A DNA stretch of 46,654 bases from SAR202 cluster bacterium (GCA_016872285.1 VGZZ01000018.1:1-46654), one strand, 5' to 3'. Shown: positions 16,715 through 26,125, counted from the stretch's first letter. The notes: generated by a model from the sequence alone, not told the origin. Program-made: numbers and translations.

Positions 16715-17935
16715 TTGAGCCACACCACTAGAACCCTCATAAAAAAGCGCCGCGCCGCCGCGCCCCTGCTCCTATCCACCCTTTTTATATTTCTCCTCGC
16801 GGCCGCTTGCACCGGCGGCGACGTCATCGGCACCGCTAAAGGCTGGACCCCCGTCGCCGTTGAAAACGGCATTGTCTACGTGGCCGCCCGCGATGGCAGC
16901 GTCATTGCCCTGGACTCCGCCGCCCTTGATCGAGACGAGCGCGCCCTGCCCCTTTGGGAGTTCCGCCCGCCCCGTTCCAACGACGTCGATCAGACCCTGG
17001 GTTCCGTCTTCGGCCCCCCGGCCGTTGGTCCCGAATATATCTACGCAGGCGGTGTTCTAGAGGACGAAGACCGGGGCCGAATCGTGGCCCTGAAAAAAGA
17101 CAGAAGCTCCTCCAGCCGTATTGAAGATGACGAGTGGGAAAAAGTCCTGGCGGGCGGCATCGTCACAGGCGTGGTCCTCCATGACCAGACGGTGCTGGTC
17201 GGCAGTGAAGACGGCCACCTCTATGCCCTCAACGCCGGGAATGGCGAGCAGCTTTGGGCCTTCCCCACCGAGGGCTTAAAACAAGGTAAGACCAAAGAGA
17301 AGCGAGTCTGGTCTACCCCCACCGTCGCCGACGGCGTCGTCTATTTCGGCGCCCTGGACGACTATTTCTATGCTGTGTCCTTGCAAGACGGCCAGCTAAT
17401 GTGGAAACACGAGACGGGCGGGGCCGTCGTCACAAAACCTCTGATTGTCGGCGACCTGGTTATCTTCGGCTCCTTTGACCGCAAGCTCTACGCCCTTCGT
17501 CGAAGCGACGCTGGAGTGGCCTGGACCTTCGAGTCCGACAACTGGTTCTGGGCCGGCCCCGTCACCGACGGCCGCACGGTCTACGCTCCATCCACCGACG
17601 GCAAGGTCTACGCCCTCCCCCTGGACCGCCAGACCAACCACCCACCCCTCTGGGTACGGGATTTAGGCAAGCCTATTACTTCGACTCCCTTCCTGGCTGA
17701 AAGACGGCTGGTAGTCTCCACTGAAAATGGCATAATCTCATTGCTTAATATTCAGGCTGGCGGCTCTGTGGAGGCGGTTCCCATTGAAATAGACAAGCGC
17801 ATCCGCGCGCCCCTGGTGGGGGAAGGGCCCGCGGCCTCGCCCAGGGTATACTTCGCCGACAGCGACAGCGTGGTGCGCTCCCTGGACGTGGAACGCTGGC
17901 GGGTAAGATGGACCTTCTCGACAAAGGCGGATTGA
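16715..17935 (+). CDS. PQQ-like beta-propeller lipoprotein
   Basis: A 406-residue exported protein. A basic start (KKRRAAAP), a hydrophobic core and LLAAACTGGD suggest lipoprotein cleavage before Cys32. The body has repeated propeller blades of the PQQ/BamB type: VYVAARDGSVIALDSA, LVGSEDGHLYALNAGNGEQLW, VYFGALDDYFYAVSLQDGQLMW in parts, VIFGSFDRKLYALR, and VYAPSTDGKVYALPL. It does not show enzyme motifs and is probably a binding or scaffold protein. It begins right at the yidD stop (TAA then TTG) and ends seven bases before yidC, so it is embedded in the membrane-insertion operon. A role next to YidC is an inference from position. Confidence 0.85.
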   Translation: MSHTTRTLIKKRRAAAPLLLSTLFIFLLAAACTGGDVIGTAKGWTPVAVENGIVYVAARDGSVIALDSAALDRDERALPLWEFRPPRSNDVDQTLGSVFGPPAVGPEYIYAGGVLEDEDRGRIVALKKDRSSSSRIEDDEWEKVLAGGIVTGVVLHDQTVLVGSEDGHLYALNAGNGEQLWAFPTEGLKQGKTKEKRVWSTPTVADGVVYFGALDDYFYAVSLQDGQLMWKHETGGAVVTKPLIVGDLVIFGSFDRKLYALRRSDAGVAWTFESDNWFWAGPVTDGRTVYAPSTDGKVYALPLDRQTNHPPLWVRDLGKPITSTPFLAERRLVVSTENGIISLLNIQAGGSVEAVPIEIDKRIRAPLVGEGPAASPRVYFADSDSVVRSLDVERWRVRWTFSTKAD

Positions 17936-17942
17936 GGAAGTA

Positions 17943-18842
17943 ATGGACGCCATTGGATTCCTGTGGAATGAAGTGATCATCAGGCCCATGATCAACGGCC
18001 TGGTCTTCCTCTATTCCATCCTCTTCAGCAACATGGGCCTGTCCATCATTTTTTTCACCCTTATCGTCCGCCTCATCCTGCTTCCCCTGACCCTGAAGCA
18101 GATACACCAGATGCGGCGTATGACCTCCATCCAGCCCAAGCTTTCCGAGCTCCGCGACAAGTATAAAGGCGACCCCAAGAGGCTCTCCCAGGAGACCCTA
18201 GGCCTATATAAGCAGGCTGGCGTCAACCCTATAGGCTGCCTTGGCCCTATGATTATTCAGTTCCCCATATGGATAGGCCTCTATCAAGCCCTTATCAAGA
18301 CCCTGCCCACCAATCCGGACAGTGTCGTCAGCCTCTCCGAAAAGCTCTACTCCTGGCTTCCCCTGGTCCACACCGCCGTGCCCCTCAGCAGCCAGTTCCT
18401 GTGGATGGACCTGGTGGAGCCGGACCCCTCCGTCATCGTTATGCCTCTGCTCGTCGGCGCGTCGACGTGGGTACAGCAGAAGATGAGCACCCTGCCTTCC
18501 TCCGATCCCCGCCAGCAGTCCACCAACTCTATGATGCTCTGGATGTTCCCTATCATGCTCGGAGTACTCTCCCTTACCTTCCCCAGCGGCCTATCTCTAT
18601 ACTGGGTAGTTTCCAACGTGGTGGGTATAGGTATTCAATATTTCATAACTGGCTGGGGACCTTTATTCGCCAAGGCGCCCGCGCCTGTTGCAGCTCCAGC
18701 GGTCGTGGAGTCCCAGCCGAAAGGGGAGAAGTCTGAAGATGGAAAAGCCACAGACTCGGGAAGTGTCCGCCAAGAGCGTCGAGGAAGCCATAGAAATCGC
18801 AATGCACGAGCTAGACGCCGCTCGCGACGAGGTCGAAGTTGA
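17943..18842 (+). CDS. yidC: membrane protein insertase YidC
   Basis: A 299-residue YidC/Oxa1/Alb3 insertase of the short type, with about five membrane segments. The first core helix reads IIFFTLIVRLILLPL and places the conserved groove Arg at 43. The cytoplasmic hairpin (QMRRMTSIQPKLSELRDKY) and NPIGCLGPMIIQFPIWIGLYQ follow. No periplasmic domain and no lipobox are present. The C-terminal tail is long and very basic (RNRNARARRRSRRGRS), as in YidC forms that bind ribosomes. Its last 104 bases are shared with the jag gene in another frame. GAGGAAGT precedes the ATG. Confidence 0.95.
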   Translation: MDAIGFLWNEVIIRPMINGLVFLYSILFSNMGLSIIFFTLIVRLILLPLTLKQIHQMRRMTSIQPKLSELRDKYKGDPKRLSQETLGLYKQAGVNPIGCLGPMIIQFPIWIGLYQALIKTLPTNPDSVVSLSEKLYSWLPLVHTAVPLSSQFLWMDLVEPDPSVIVMPLLVGASTWVQQKMSTLPSSDPRQQSTNSMMLWMFPIMLGVLSLTFPSGLSLYWVVSNVVGIGIQYFITGWGPLFAKAPAPVAAPAVVESQPKGEKSEDGKATDSGSVRQERRGSHRNRNARARRRSRRGRS

Positions 18843-19407
18843 GGTTATAAGCCGGGGCAAGCCTGGATTTCTAGGCATAGGCTCCGAGCAAGCCAGGGTT
18901 AAAGTCCGCAAGCTCAGCGGCAGCGAAAACGCCGGCGCCAGGGCTATGGGGGCCCTTAACAAGCTCCTGGACGGCATGGGCGTGTCCGCCACCGCCACCT
19001 TGCGCAGCGCCCACGACCCCCAGACCGGCGGCCCCCAGATTGACCTGGAAGGCGACGACTCTGGTCTGCTCATAGGCCGCAATGGAGAAACCCTTAGGTC
19101 CCTTCAGTATGTGGTGAACCTGCTGGTAAATCAGGACCGCGCGGACTCTGTGCGTGTTACCCTGGACGTGGAGCAGTACCGCAACCGTCGAGAAAAGGCC
19201 CTGAAGGAAATGGCCCGCCGCGTGGCCGAAAAAGTCTCCTCCAGCGGCAGGCCGGTTACCTTGGAACCTATGTCTCCCGCCGAGCGCCGCGTAATCCACA
19301 TGGCCCTGGCCAACCATCCTAGGGTCACCACCGAGAGCACCGGCTACGGCATGGGGCGCCGCATCTCTATCTCGCCGAAGCGAGGGGAACGCACAGGCCG
19401 GGGCTAA
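18739..19407 (+). CDS. jag: Jag/KhpB RNA-binding protein
   Basis: A 222-residue protein with an N-terminal Jag domain (SAKSVEEAIEIAMHELDA, GKPGFLGIGSEQARVKV), a KH domain with LLIGRNGETLRSL, and an R3H domain (AERRVIHMALANHP; Arg and His four apart). It binds RNA in the cytoplasm and commonly follows yidC. The start is ATG 18739 after GGGGAGAA. The Jag domain needs this start, so the gene truly overlaps the end of yidC by 104 bases in a different frame. Confidence 0.92.
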   Translation: MEKPQTREVSAKSVEEAIEIAMHELDAARDEVEVEVISRGKPGFLGIGSEQARVKVRKLSGSENAGARAMGALNKLLDGMGVSATATLRSAHDPQTGGPQIDLEGDDSGLLIGRNGETLRSLQYVVNLLVNQDRADSVRVTLDVEQYRNRREKALKEMARRVAEKVSSSGRPVTLEPMSPAERRVIHMALANHPRVTTESTGYGMGRRISISPKRGERTGRG

Positions 19408-19474
19408 AGGACACCTCCAGACAGTAAGAGTTTGCCCTTGAGCAAGACGGGAAGGCTTCAAAGGTCTTCCATGT

Positions 19475-19504
19475 TTGACCTGGGCTGAATCTTAAACATA
19501 TAAT
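19475..19504 (+). promoter_or_regulatory. purF promoter, possibly leaderless
   Basis: TTGACC (19475-19480) and a perfect TATAAT (19499-19504) are 18 bases apart. A start seven bases past the -10 box falls at 19511, which is the GTG start of purF. The transcript may thus lack a leader. I see no purine riboswitch fold in the 103-base gap. Confidence 0.65.
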
Positions 19505-19510
19505 GAGGTT

Positions 19511-20968
19511 GTGATTAAGAAGGCTGTCGGGGCCCAGCCTCTCTCACTCCTAGACCATCCCAAAGAAGAATGTGGGTTGGTAGCTGTCTACACACCTGAA
19601 GACCACGCAGCCCGCGCGGTCTTTTTTGGTCTCTTTGCCCTACAGCATCGAGGGCAGGAGAGCGCCGGTATCGCCTCCTCCGACGGCCAGACCCTGCGCG
19701 TCCGCACCTCCATGGGCCTGGTAACCCAGGCCTTTCGAGAGGGCGACCTGGGCTATCTCTCCGGGCCCATGGCTATCGGCCATACCCGTTACTCCACCAC
19801 TGGCTCCAGCCGGATCAGCAATGCCCAGCCCTTCCTGGTCTCCGGCGCCCACGGCCAGCTAGCCCTGGGACACAACGGCAACATTATTAACGCGCTAGAA
19901 GTGCGGCAGCAGGTCAAGGACCAGTGGGGCTGTTCCATGGCGTCCAGCAGCGATTCCGAGGCCCTGGCCTATATGCTGGTCAACGCCCCGGGCCAGGACT
20001 GGGGCGAGCGCGTCGCCTACTGTATGCGAAACGCCCGCGGTGCCTTCTCCGTCGTCGCCCAGATCAAAGACGCCATCATCGGCATCAAGGACCCCCTGGG
20101 CGTCCGGCCCCTGTGCCTCGGCAAGTTCGGCAAGGACGGCTGGGTTATCGCCTCCGAGACCTGCGCCCTGGACCATATTGGCGCCGAGTTCCAGCGCGAA
20201 CTTGAGCCTGGCGAGACCGTCGTCATCGATAAAGACGGTCCGCATTCTTATATCTGGTCAGGACGAGACGGCAAACGCGCCCTCTGCGTCTTCGAGCTTA
20301 TCTATTTCGCCCGCCCCGACAGCATCATAGAAGGCAGCCTGGTCTACTCGCGGCGCAAGGCCCTGGGCGCGCAGCTGGCACGCGAGCAGCCCGCTCAAGG
20401 CGCCGACCTGGTCATAGGCATACCCGACTCGGCCACCGCCGCCGCCGTCGGCTACGCCCAGGAGTCGGGGGTCCCCTACAGCGAAGGCCTGGTTAAGAAC
20501 CGCTACGTGGGCCGCACCTTTATCGAGCCTGACCAGCGCCTTCGAGACCTCGGTGTCCAGCTAAAGCTTAACCCCTTGCCTGGCGTCATATCCGGCAAGC
20601 GAATCGTAGTGGTGGACGACAGCATCGTCCGAGGCACCACTACGCCCAAGGTGGTGAAGATGCTGCGCCGCGCCGGCGCCACGGAAGTCCACATGCGTAT
20701 CTGCTCCCCGCCTATCGCTTGGTCCTGCCATTTCGGCGTCGACATGGCTACCCGCCGCGAGCTTATCGCCGCCAACAAGAACATTGATGAAATCCGCCAG
20801 TGGATAGGCGCCGATTCTCTGGGCTACCTCTCCGTTGATGGGCTAATGGAGGTGGTGGAGGGCAAGCAGGGAGGCTTCTGCAACGCCTGCTTTACCGGCA
20901 AGTACCCCATCCCCGTGCAGTTGGAGATGGACAAGCTGGCCCTGGAACGCTCCAACACCTCCGGCTAA
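19511..20968 (+). CDS. purF: amidophosphoribosyltransferase
   Basis: Catalyses the first committed step of purine synthesis: PRPP plus glutamine to phosphoribosylamine. The 485 residues include a short propeptide ending HPKEECG, whose Cys becomes the N-terminal nucleophile of the glutaminase domain. The PRPP loop is IVVVDDSIVRGTTT. The Bacillus-type iron-sulfur cysteines are present (RALCVFE, RICSPP, FCNACF), so it is the oxygen-sensitive 4Fe-4S form. It starts at GTG 19511 and precedes purM by 74 bases. Confidence 0.97.
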   Translation: MIKKAVGAQPLSLLDHPKEECGLVAVYTPEDHAARAVFFGLFALQHRGQESAGIASSDGQTLRVRTSMGLVTQAFREGDLGYLSGPMAIGHTRYSTTGSSRISNAQPFLVSGAHGQLALGHNGNIINALEVRQQVKDQWGCSMASSSDSEALAYMLVNAPGQDWGERVAYCMRNARGAFSVVAQIKDAIIGIKDPLGVRPLCLGKFGKDGWVIASETCALDHIGAEFQRELEPGETVVIDKDGPHSYIWSGRDGKRALCVFELIYFARPDSIIEGSLVYSRRKALGAQLAREQPAQGADLVIGIPDSATAAAVGYAQESGVPYSEGLVKNRYVGRTFIEPDQRLRDLGVQLKLNPLPGVISGKRIVVVDDSIVRGTTTPKVVKMLRRAGATEVHMRICSPPIAWSCHFGVDMATRRELIAANKNIDEIRQWIGADSLGYLSVDGLMEVVEGKQGGFCNACFTGKYPIPVQLEMDKLALERSNTSG

Positions 20969-21042
20969 GATTTCCCTCCCTTACTCTCACGTCTCTCTGA
21001 TGCTACAATCCCTCCACACGTTCCCTTGTCCACGGAGGCCCC

Positions 21043-22065
21043 TTGACCGCTGAAGCCTACAAAGCCGCCGGCGTCGACATCCAGGCCGCCGACGCTATCA
21101 AAGAGAACATCGGCGCCTTCGCCGCCATCACCCATAACGACAACGTGCTCAAGGGCGTCGGCTTCTTCTCCGGCATGTACCGGCTCAGGGGCTATAAGGA
21201 ACCTGTCCTGGTCTCCACCACTGACGGCGTCGGCACCAAGCTCAAAATCGCGGTGCGCCTAGGCCACTACGAGTCCCTGGGCATAGACCTGGTCAACCTT
21301 AACGTCAACGACCTGGTCCCCGCCGGCGCCACGCCCCTCTTCTTCCTCGACTACATATCCTTCGGCAAGCTCGACGCCCAGGTCGTCGAACCCCTGCTTC
21401 GGGGCATGGCCTGGGCCTGCCGCGAAATCGGCTGCGCGCTTATCGGCGGCGAGACCGCCCAGTCCCCCGGCCTCTACACCGGCGACGACTTCGACCTGGC
21501 AGGCACCATGGTCGGCGTCGTCGAAGAGAGCGCCATGGTCGACACCTCCCGCATCGCGGAAGGCGATGTCCTCCTCGGCCTCCCCTCCAGCGGCCTCCAC
21601 ACCAACGGCTACTCGCTAGTACGCAAGGTCTTCGGCATCGACGCCAACCCCGCCGTCCTCCATCGCCGCCACGACGAGCTAGGTCATACTCTTGGCGAGG
21701 AACTCCTTATCCCTCACCGATGCTACTACCAGTCCTTGTCTCCCCATTACTCTAAAGTCAAAGGGATGGCCCATATCTCCGGCGGCGGCCTCATCGGCAA
21801 CGTGCCGCGAGTGCTGCCCCGTGGCCTGGCCGCCGCCATCGATACCAGCGCCTGGAAACCCAAACCTATCTTCAAAATGATCCAAAGCCAGGGCCGCATC
21901 TCCACCGACGAAATGTATCAAGTCTTCAACATGGGGATAGGCATGGTCCTGGTCTCTAGCCCCCAGCGCGTCTCCGCCCTCCAAAAAGCCCTCCCTGAAG
22001 CCGTGGTCATCGGCCATGTGGTCAAGCAGGATGGCCCTGACCGTGTTATCCTCCGACGCTCCTAA
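21043..22065 (+). CDS. purM: phosphoribosylaminoimidazole synthetase
   Basis: AIR synthase, which closes the imidazole ring from FGAM with ATP. The 340 residues show YKAAGVDIQAADAIKENI, STTDGVGTKLKIA (nucleotide-binding start), VNDLVPAGATPLFFLDY, IGGETAQSPGLY and GLPSSGLHTNGYSLVRKV. It starts at TTG 21043 behind ACGGAGG. TACAAT at 21004-21009 may belong to a separate weak promoter. The next pathway gene here is purH; purN, often between them, is missing and replaced by repeats. Confidence 0.97.
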   Translation: MTAEAYKAAGVDIQAADAIKENIGAFAAITHNDNVLKGVGFFSGMYRLRGYKEPVLVSTTDGVGTKLKIAVRLGHYESLGIDLVNLNVNDLVPAGATPLFFLDYISFGKLDAQVVEPLLRGMAWACREIGCALIGGETAQSPGLYTGDDFDLAGTMVGVVEESAMVDTSRIAEGDVLLGLPSSGLHTNGYSLVRKVFGIDANPAVLHRRHDELGHTLGEELLIPHRCYYQSLSPHYSKVKGMAHISGGGLIGNVPRVLPRGLAAAIDTSAWKPKPIFKMIQSQGRISTDEMYQVFNMGIGMVLVSSPQRVSALQKALPEAVVIGHVVKQDGPDRVILRRS

Positions 22066-22593
22066 GCGCGAAATGTTTTCTCCATATTTGGCTCTCAACT
22101 TCATCTCTTCTCTTATGAAGCGCTACATTAGCAATCTATGGCGAGTGCCCTCTCTTCAATCTCCTCTCCCCTTGTGGGAGAGGATTATGGAACACCTTAA
22201 TTCCCATATAATCGTGACATCCCGATGCTAATCGGGAAGGTGAGGGGTAAACCCAGCTTTGCACGAAAACTCGGTGTGCCCTTGATCCGGAAGCAGATAT
22301 GAGGCGTAACATCTCGGCGGGGACCTTTGGGCCTGCTCCCATCAGGTTCTCCCCCTTCGGCCTGGAAGGCGAAGGGGGAGTTAGAGGGGGTTGTGGTGTA
22401 TCATTTTTCTTTCCCCTTCCTCTTCGGGAAGGGGAAAAAGGGGATGGTGGCACCGAATGAGACCAACACCCCCATTTCCGTGCAAAGCCGGGTAAACCCT
22501 AGAGGCACGATGCTTTATCACTACTACCTACCACGCTGCGAATTATCCCTTTCCCCGCTATGTGGGGGAAGGTCTAGGTAAGGAATAACTCAA
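22066..22593. repeat. repeat-filled spacer between purM and purH
   Basis: I see no gene in these 528 bases. About 22155-22260 holds a split CTCCCCTTGTGGGAGAGG-type element. About 22345-22380 is a CCCCCTTCGGCC-N-GGCGAAGGGGG hairpin. About 22376-22450 resembles the right half of family B (CTTTCCCCTTCC... AAGGGGATGG). About 22490-22541 (GGGTAAACCCTAGAGGCACG...) matches 2304-2357, and TTTCCCCGCTATGTGGGGGAA is another hairpin just before the purH ribosome site. The spacer may separate purM from purH transcriptionally. Confidence 0.6.
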
Positions 22594-24108
22594 GTGAAAG
22601 CCCTCCTCAGCGTCTACGACAAGACCGGCCTCGCCGACTTCGCCCGCGCCCTCCACGCCGCCGGTTCCTCCCTCATCAGCACCGGCGGCACCTACGCCGC
22701 CCTCGCCCAGGCCGGCCTCCCCGTCCAGCAAGTCTCAGACCTCACCGGCTTCCCCGAAATCCTCGACGGCCGGGTCAAAACCCTCCATCCCAAAATCCAC
22801 GGCGGCATCCTCGCCCGCCGCGACCTCCCCCAGCACACCGCCCAGCTAGCTCAGCAAGGCATCGAGCCCATCGACGTCCTTGTCTCCAACCTCTACCCCT
22901 TCGTCCGGACCGTCAGCAAGCCCAGCGTTACCCTGGAGGACGCCCTCGAAAATATCGACATCGGCGGCCCCGCCATGGTCCGCGCCGCCGCTAAAAACTT
23001 CCCCCATGTTACCGTTATCGTTGACCCCGCCGACTACTCGTGGGTATCCGACCGCCTCAAAAACGGCGGCACATCTCTCGACGAACGACACCGCCTCGCC
23101 CAGAAAGCCTTCGCCCACGTCTCCCAGTACGATGCCGCCGTCGCCTCCTACCTCGCTGCCAAGGGCGATGGCCTCCCCTCCAACCTCTCCCTCGCCTACG
23201 CCAAAATCAGCGACCTGCGATACGGCGAGAACCCCCACCAGCAAAGCGCCCTCTACCGCCCAGCCCACGGCTCTGGCGGCTTCGCCGACGCCCAGGTCCT
23301 CCACGGCAAAGAGCTGTCCTTCAACAACATCCTGGACGCCGACGCCGCCTGGCGCGTCGTCAGCGACTTCTCTGAGCAGGCCGTCGTCGTCATCAAGCAC
23401 ACCAACCCCTGCGGCCTTGCCGCCCACGACGACCAGGCTGAGGCCTACCGCCGAGCTTATGAGGGCGATACCACTTCAGCTTTCGGCGGCATCGTCGGCT
23501 CCAACCGCCCCGTCACCGCCGCCGCCGCCGAGGCCATGAAAGGCGTCTTCTATGAAGTTGTCGTCGCACCCGGCTACGAGGCCGACGCCCTGGAAACCCT
23601 CAAAAAGCGCAAAAACCTGCGCATTCTCCAGCTATCCCCCGTCGCCGGCTCCGCCTACGACCTCCGCCCCGTCACCGGCGCCCTCCTCGTCCAGACACCC
23701 GACGCTTCCATAGACGACCCCACGACGTGGCAGGCCGTCACCTCCCGCAAGCCCACCAGCCAGGAAATGGCCGACCTCGCCTTCGCCTGGACGGCTTGCA
23801 AGCACGTCAAGTCCAACGCCATCGTCCTCGCTAAAGACCAGGCTCTCGTCGGCATGGGCGCGGGCCAGCCCAATCGAGTCACCAGCGTCCACCTCGCCCT
23901 GCGTGCCGCCGGCGACAAGGCCAAGGGCAGTAGACTTGCCTCCGACGCTTTTTTCCCCTTCCCCGACAACGTGGAGCAGGCCGCCCAGGGCGGCATCACC
24001 GCCATCGTCCAGCCTGGTGGCTCCATCCGTGACAACGAGTCCATCGACGCCGCTAATAGACATAACATCGCCATGGTCTTCACCGGCAGGCGTCACTTTA
24101 AGCACTAG
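22594..24108 (+). CDS. purH: bifunctional AICAR transformylase/IMP cyclohydrolase
   Basis: Performs the last two steps to IMP. The 504 residues match the family from the first residue: ALLSVYDKTGLADFARAL and VKTLHPKIHGGILARR in the cyclohydrolase (MGS-like) part, then LRYGENPHQQSALY, VVIKHTNPCGLA and SDAFFPFPDNVEQAA in the transformylase part. It starts with GTG 22594 and AAGGAAT upstream. The tpx gene follows by 18 bases and may be co-transcribed. Confidence 0.97.
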   Translation: MKALLSVYDKTGLADFARALHAAGSSLISTGGTYAALAQAGLPVQQVSDLTGFPEILDGRVKTLHPKIHGGILARRDLPQHTAQLAQQGIEPIDVLVSNLYPFVRTVSKPSVTLEDALENIDIGGPAMVRAAAKNFPHVTVIVDPADYSWVSDRLKNGGTSLDERHRLAQKAFAHVSQYDAAVASYLAAKGDGLPSNLSLAYAKISDLRYGENPHQQSALYRPAHGSGGFADAQVLHGKELSFNNILDADAAWRVVSDFSEQAVVVIKHTNPCGLAAHDDQAEAYRRAYEGDTTSAFGGIVGSNRPVTAAAAEAMKGVFYEVVVAPGYEADALETLKKRKNLRILQLSPVAGSAYDLRPVTGALLVQTPDASIDDPTTWQAVTSRKPTSQEMADLAFAWTACKHVKSNAIVLAKDQALVGMGAGQPNRVTSVHLALRAAGDKAKGSRLASDAFFPFPDNVEQAAQGGITAIVQPGGSIRDNESIDAANRHNIAMVFTGRRHFKH

Positions 24109-24126
24109 TTAGAAGGAGTCGACATC

Positions 24127-24660
<534 letters not shown>

Positions 24661-24798
24661 AGTCGGGATTCACTTGCCGGTTACGTCGCCAGGCTGCGCC
24701 CTCCCTGCCACAGACTTTCTTACACAAAATGGTGATTGTTCTTACAAATTTTTAACCTTGGCCACCTATGATTCGCGCCGACATAGGATGGTGGCCAA

Positions 24799-25278
24799 TT
24801 GGCGCTTCGGCAGTTTCCACAGCTCGAAAAACAAAAACGCGGCGCGTCCCTTCGATTAGCCTTCTTTGTCGTGGCGGCCATAGCCGCGGCGCAGGCCTGG
24901 TATTATCCCTTCTCCGACGCCGATGCCGCCGCGCAATCAGGCTCTCCCTCCATACGTGCCGCCTCGCAGTCTGCCGGCGCGAACTCCATCAAGGCCGTGG
25001 AAACGGCGGCGGGCCGGGGCGGGATTGCCGGCGGGCCGGCGCTGCAAGTCTCGGTCACGGTAAAGGTTACCGGCAGCAGGCTTGTTATCGCTGACGCTTC
25101 AGGAAACATTAAGTCCATATACAGCAACACACCTGACTCCGACGCTCCTGTCCTCATTCGCCTAGGAAGCCCCTCCGGCCCCATGCCCCAGAACGCGGCA
25201 GCCGTTTTGGAGCGTTACCAGCGCCTGCAATCGCAAATAGACTGGGGGCGCTTTGGGCTAGTCTATTCCCGTCCCTAG
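24799..25278 (+). CDS. membrane-anchored or exported protein of unknown function
   Basis: A 159-residue protein that I do not recognise. A basic start (RQFPQLEKQKRG) is followed by one hydrophobic segment (about residues 18-36), a low-complexity Ala/Ser/Gly stretch, and a C-terminal part with beta-like VSVTVKVTGSRLVIADASGN. It is probably anchored facing outward. The start TTG 24799 has AGGATGG upstream but is not certain. Its last 21 bases overlap the end of the convergent endonuclease-like gene. Confidence 0.55.
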   Translation: MALRQFPQLEKQKRGASLRLAFFVVAAIAAAQAWYYPFSDADAAAQSGSPSIRAASQSAGANSIKAVETAAGRGGIAGGPALQVSVTVKVTGSRLVIADASGNIKSIYSNTPDSDAPVLIRLGSPSGPMPQNAAAVLERYQRLQSQIDWGRFGLVYSRP

Positions 25279-25935
25279 TTTCCCAGCCTTCCCCGCTTTA
25301 CAAACCTCCCTCAAACAGCACCCTTCGCACCTCGGCGCCTTCCGGCACACGTCCTTCCCATGCTTCACCACCAGCGCGTGGTACTCGTTAAACAGCGCCG
25401 CATTCCTAGGCAGCGACGAATGGAACAGCGCCTGCCACTCGCCGTAGCTCCTCACCCCGCCGCCCAATCCCAGCCTCTCGAAAACGCGTCGCGTGTAGGC
25501 GTCGATGACAAACACCGGTTTGCTGGCGGCGTACAGCACAATATCGTCCGCCGTCTCCTCCCCAATTCCCCATATCCCCAGCAGCTCCTCCCGCAGCGAC
25601 TCCGCCTCCTGCGACAGCAGCCCCTCCAGGTCTCCGTCGTAGCGGCTCCATAGATGATCGATAAACGCCTTCACCTTCCTCGCCTTCATGTTGAAATAGC
25701 CCGACGGCCTCAAAAGTTCCGCCAGCCGCGCCTCTGGCACGTCCCGCAACCCCTCCGCCGACATCACCCCCGCCGACTTCAGGTTCGCCAGCGCCTTCTC
25801 CACGTTCACCCACGCCGCCGACTGTGTCAGTATCGCACCAATGACCACTTCAAACGCCGATTCGCCAGGCCACCAATGCTGCGGCCCATAGGCTGAATAA
25901 AGGCGTTCATATACATCAACAAGGCTTGTTTTCAT
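25258..25935 (-). CDS. endonuclease III-like HhH-GPD DNA glycosylase
   Basis: A 225-residue base-excision-repair glycosylase. The helix-hairpin-helix reads LLGIWGIGEETADDIVLYAA, and Asp145 (VFVIDAYTRRV) matches the catalytic Asp of Nth. The catalytic Lys of Nth is replaced by Glu127 (GEETAD for GRKTAN), with the Lys-Asp spacing of 18 kept. The C-terminal Cys pattern C-x5-C-x2-C-x5-C should hold a 4Fe-4S cluster. It is thus likely a monofunctional glycosylase, MagIII-like, rather than a true Nth lyase. It starts at ATG 25935. Confidence 0.82.
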   Translation of the reverse strand: MKTSLVDVYERLYSAYGPQHWWPGESAFEVVIGAILTQSAAWVNVEKALANLKSAGVMSAEGLRDVPEARLAELLRPSGYFNMKARKVKAFIDHLWSRYDGDLEGLLSQEAESLREELLGIWGIGEETADDIVLYAASKPVFVIDAYTRRVFERLGLGGGVRSYGEWQALFHSSLPRNAALFNEYHALVVKHGKDVCRKAPRCEGCCLREVCKAGKAGKLGTGID

Positions 25936-25959
25936 GGATAGGAGTTTGTCATTCTGGTG

Positions 25960-26045
25960 AGCCTTTAGCCCTGAGCGTAGTCGAATGGGGAAGTCCGTAC
26001 TCGGACGCAGTCGAAGCCTGTCCTGAGCCTGGTCGAAGGGAATCT
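25960..26045. repeat. CCTGAGC/GTCGAAGG-type repeats
   Basis: The block 25960-25992 matches 1901-1936 closely. It is followed by AGTCCGTACTCGGACGCAG and CCTGAGCCTGGTCGAAGGG units, relatives of 2046-2089 and of the 25-base insert in family B copies. It lies between the divergent-looking starts of the glycosylase gene and the end of sfsA. No gene is visible between 25936 and 26125. Confidence 0.6.
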
Positions 26046-26125
26046 GTTTTGAGCGGTGTCAGCTTTGTAAAATGCTGACGCAGTCTCGCATATTCTAGGT
26101 TCTTTTTCATCGGCGACACTCAAAC

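Noticed and set aside
19408-19510. Purine or other riboswitch before purF
   Set aside because: The gap is short, holds a promoter ending at the start codon and shows no conserved riboswitch core.
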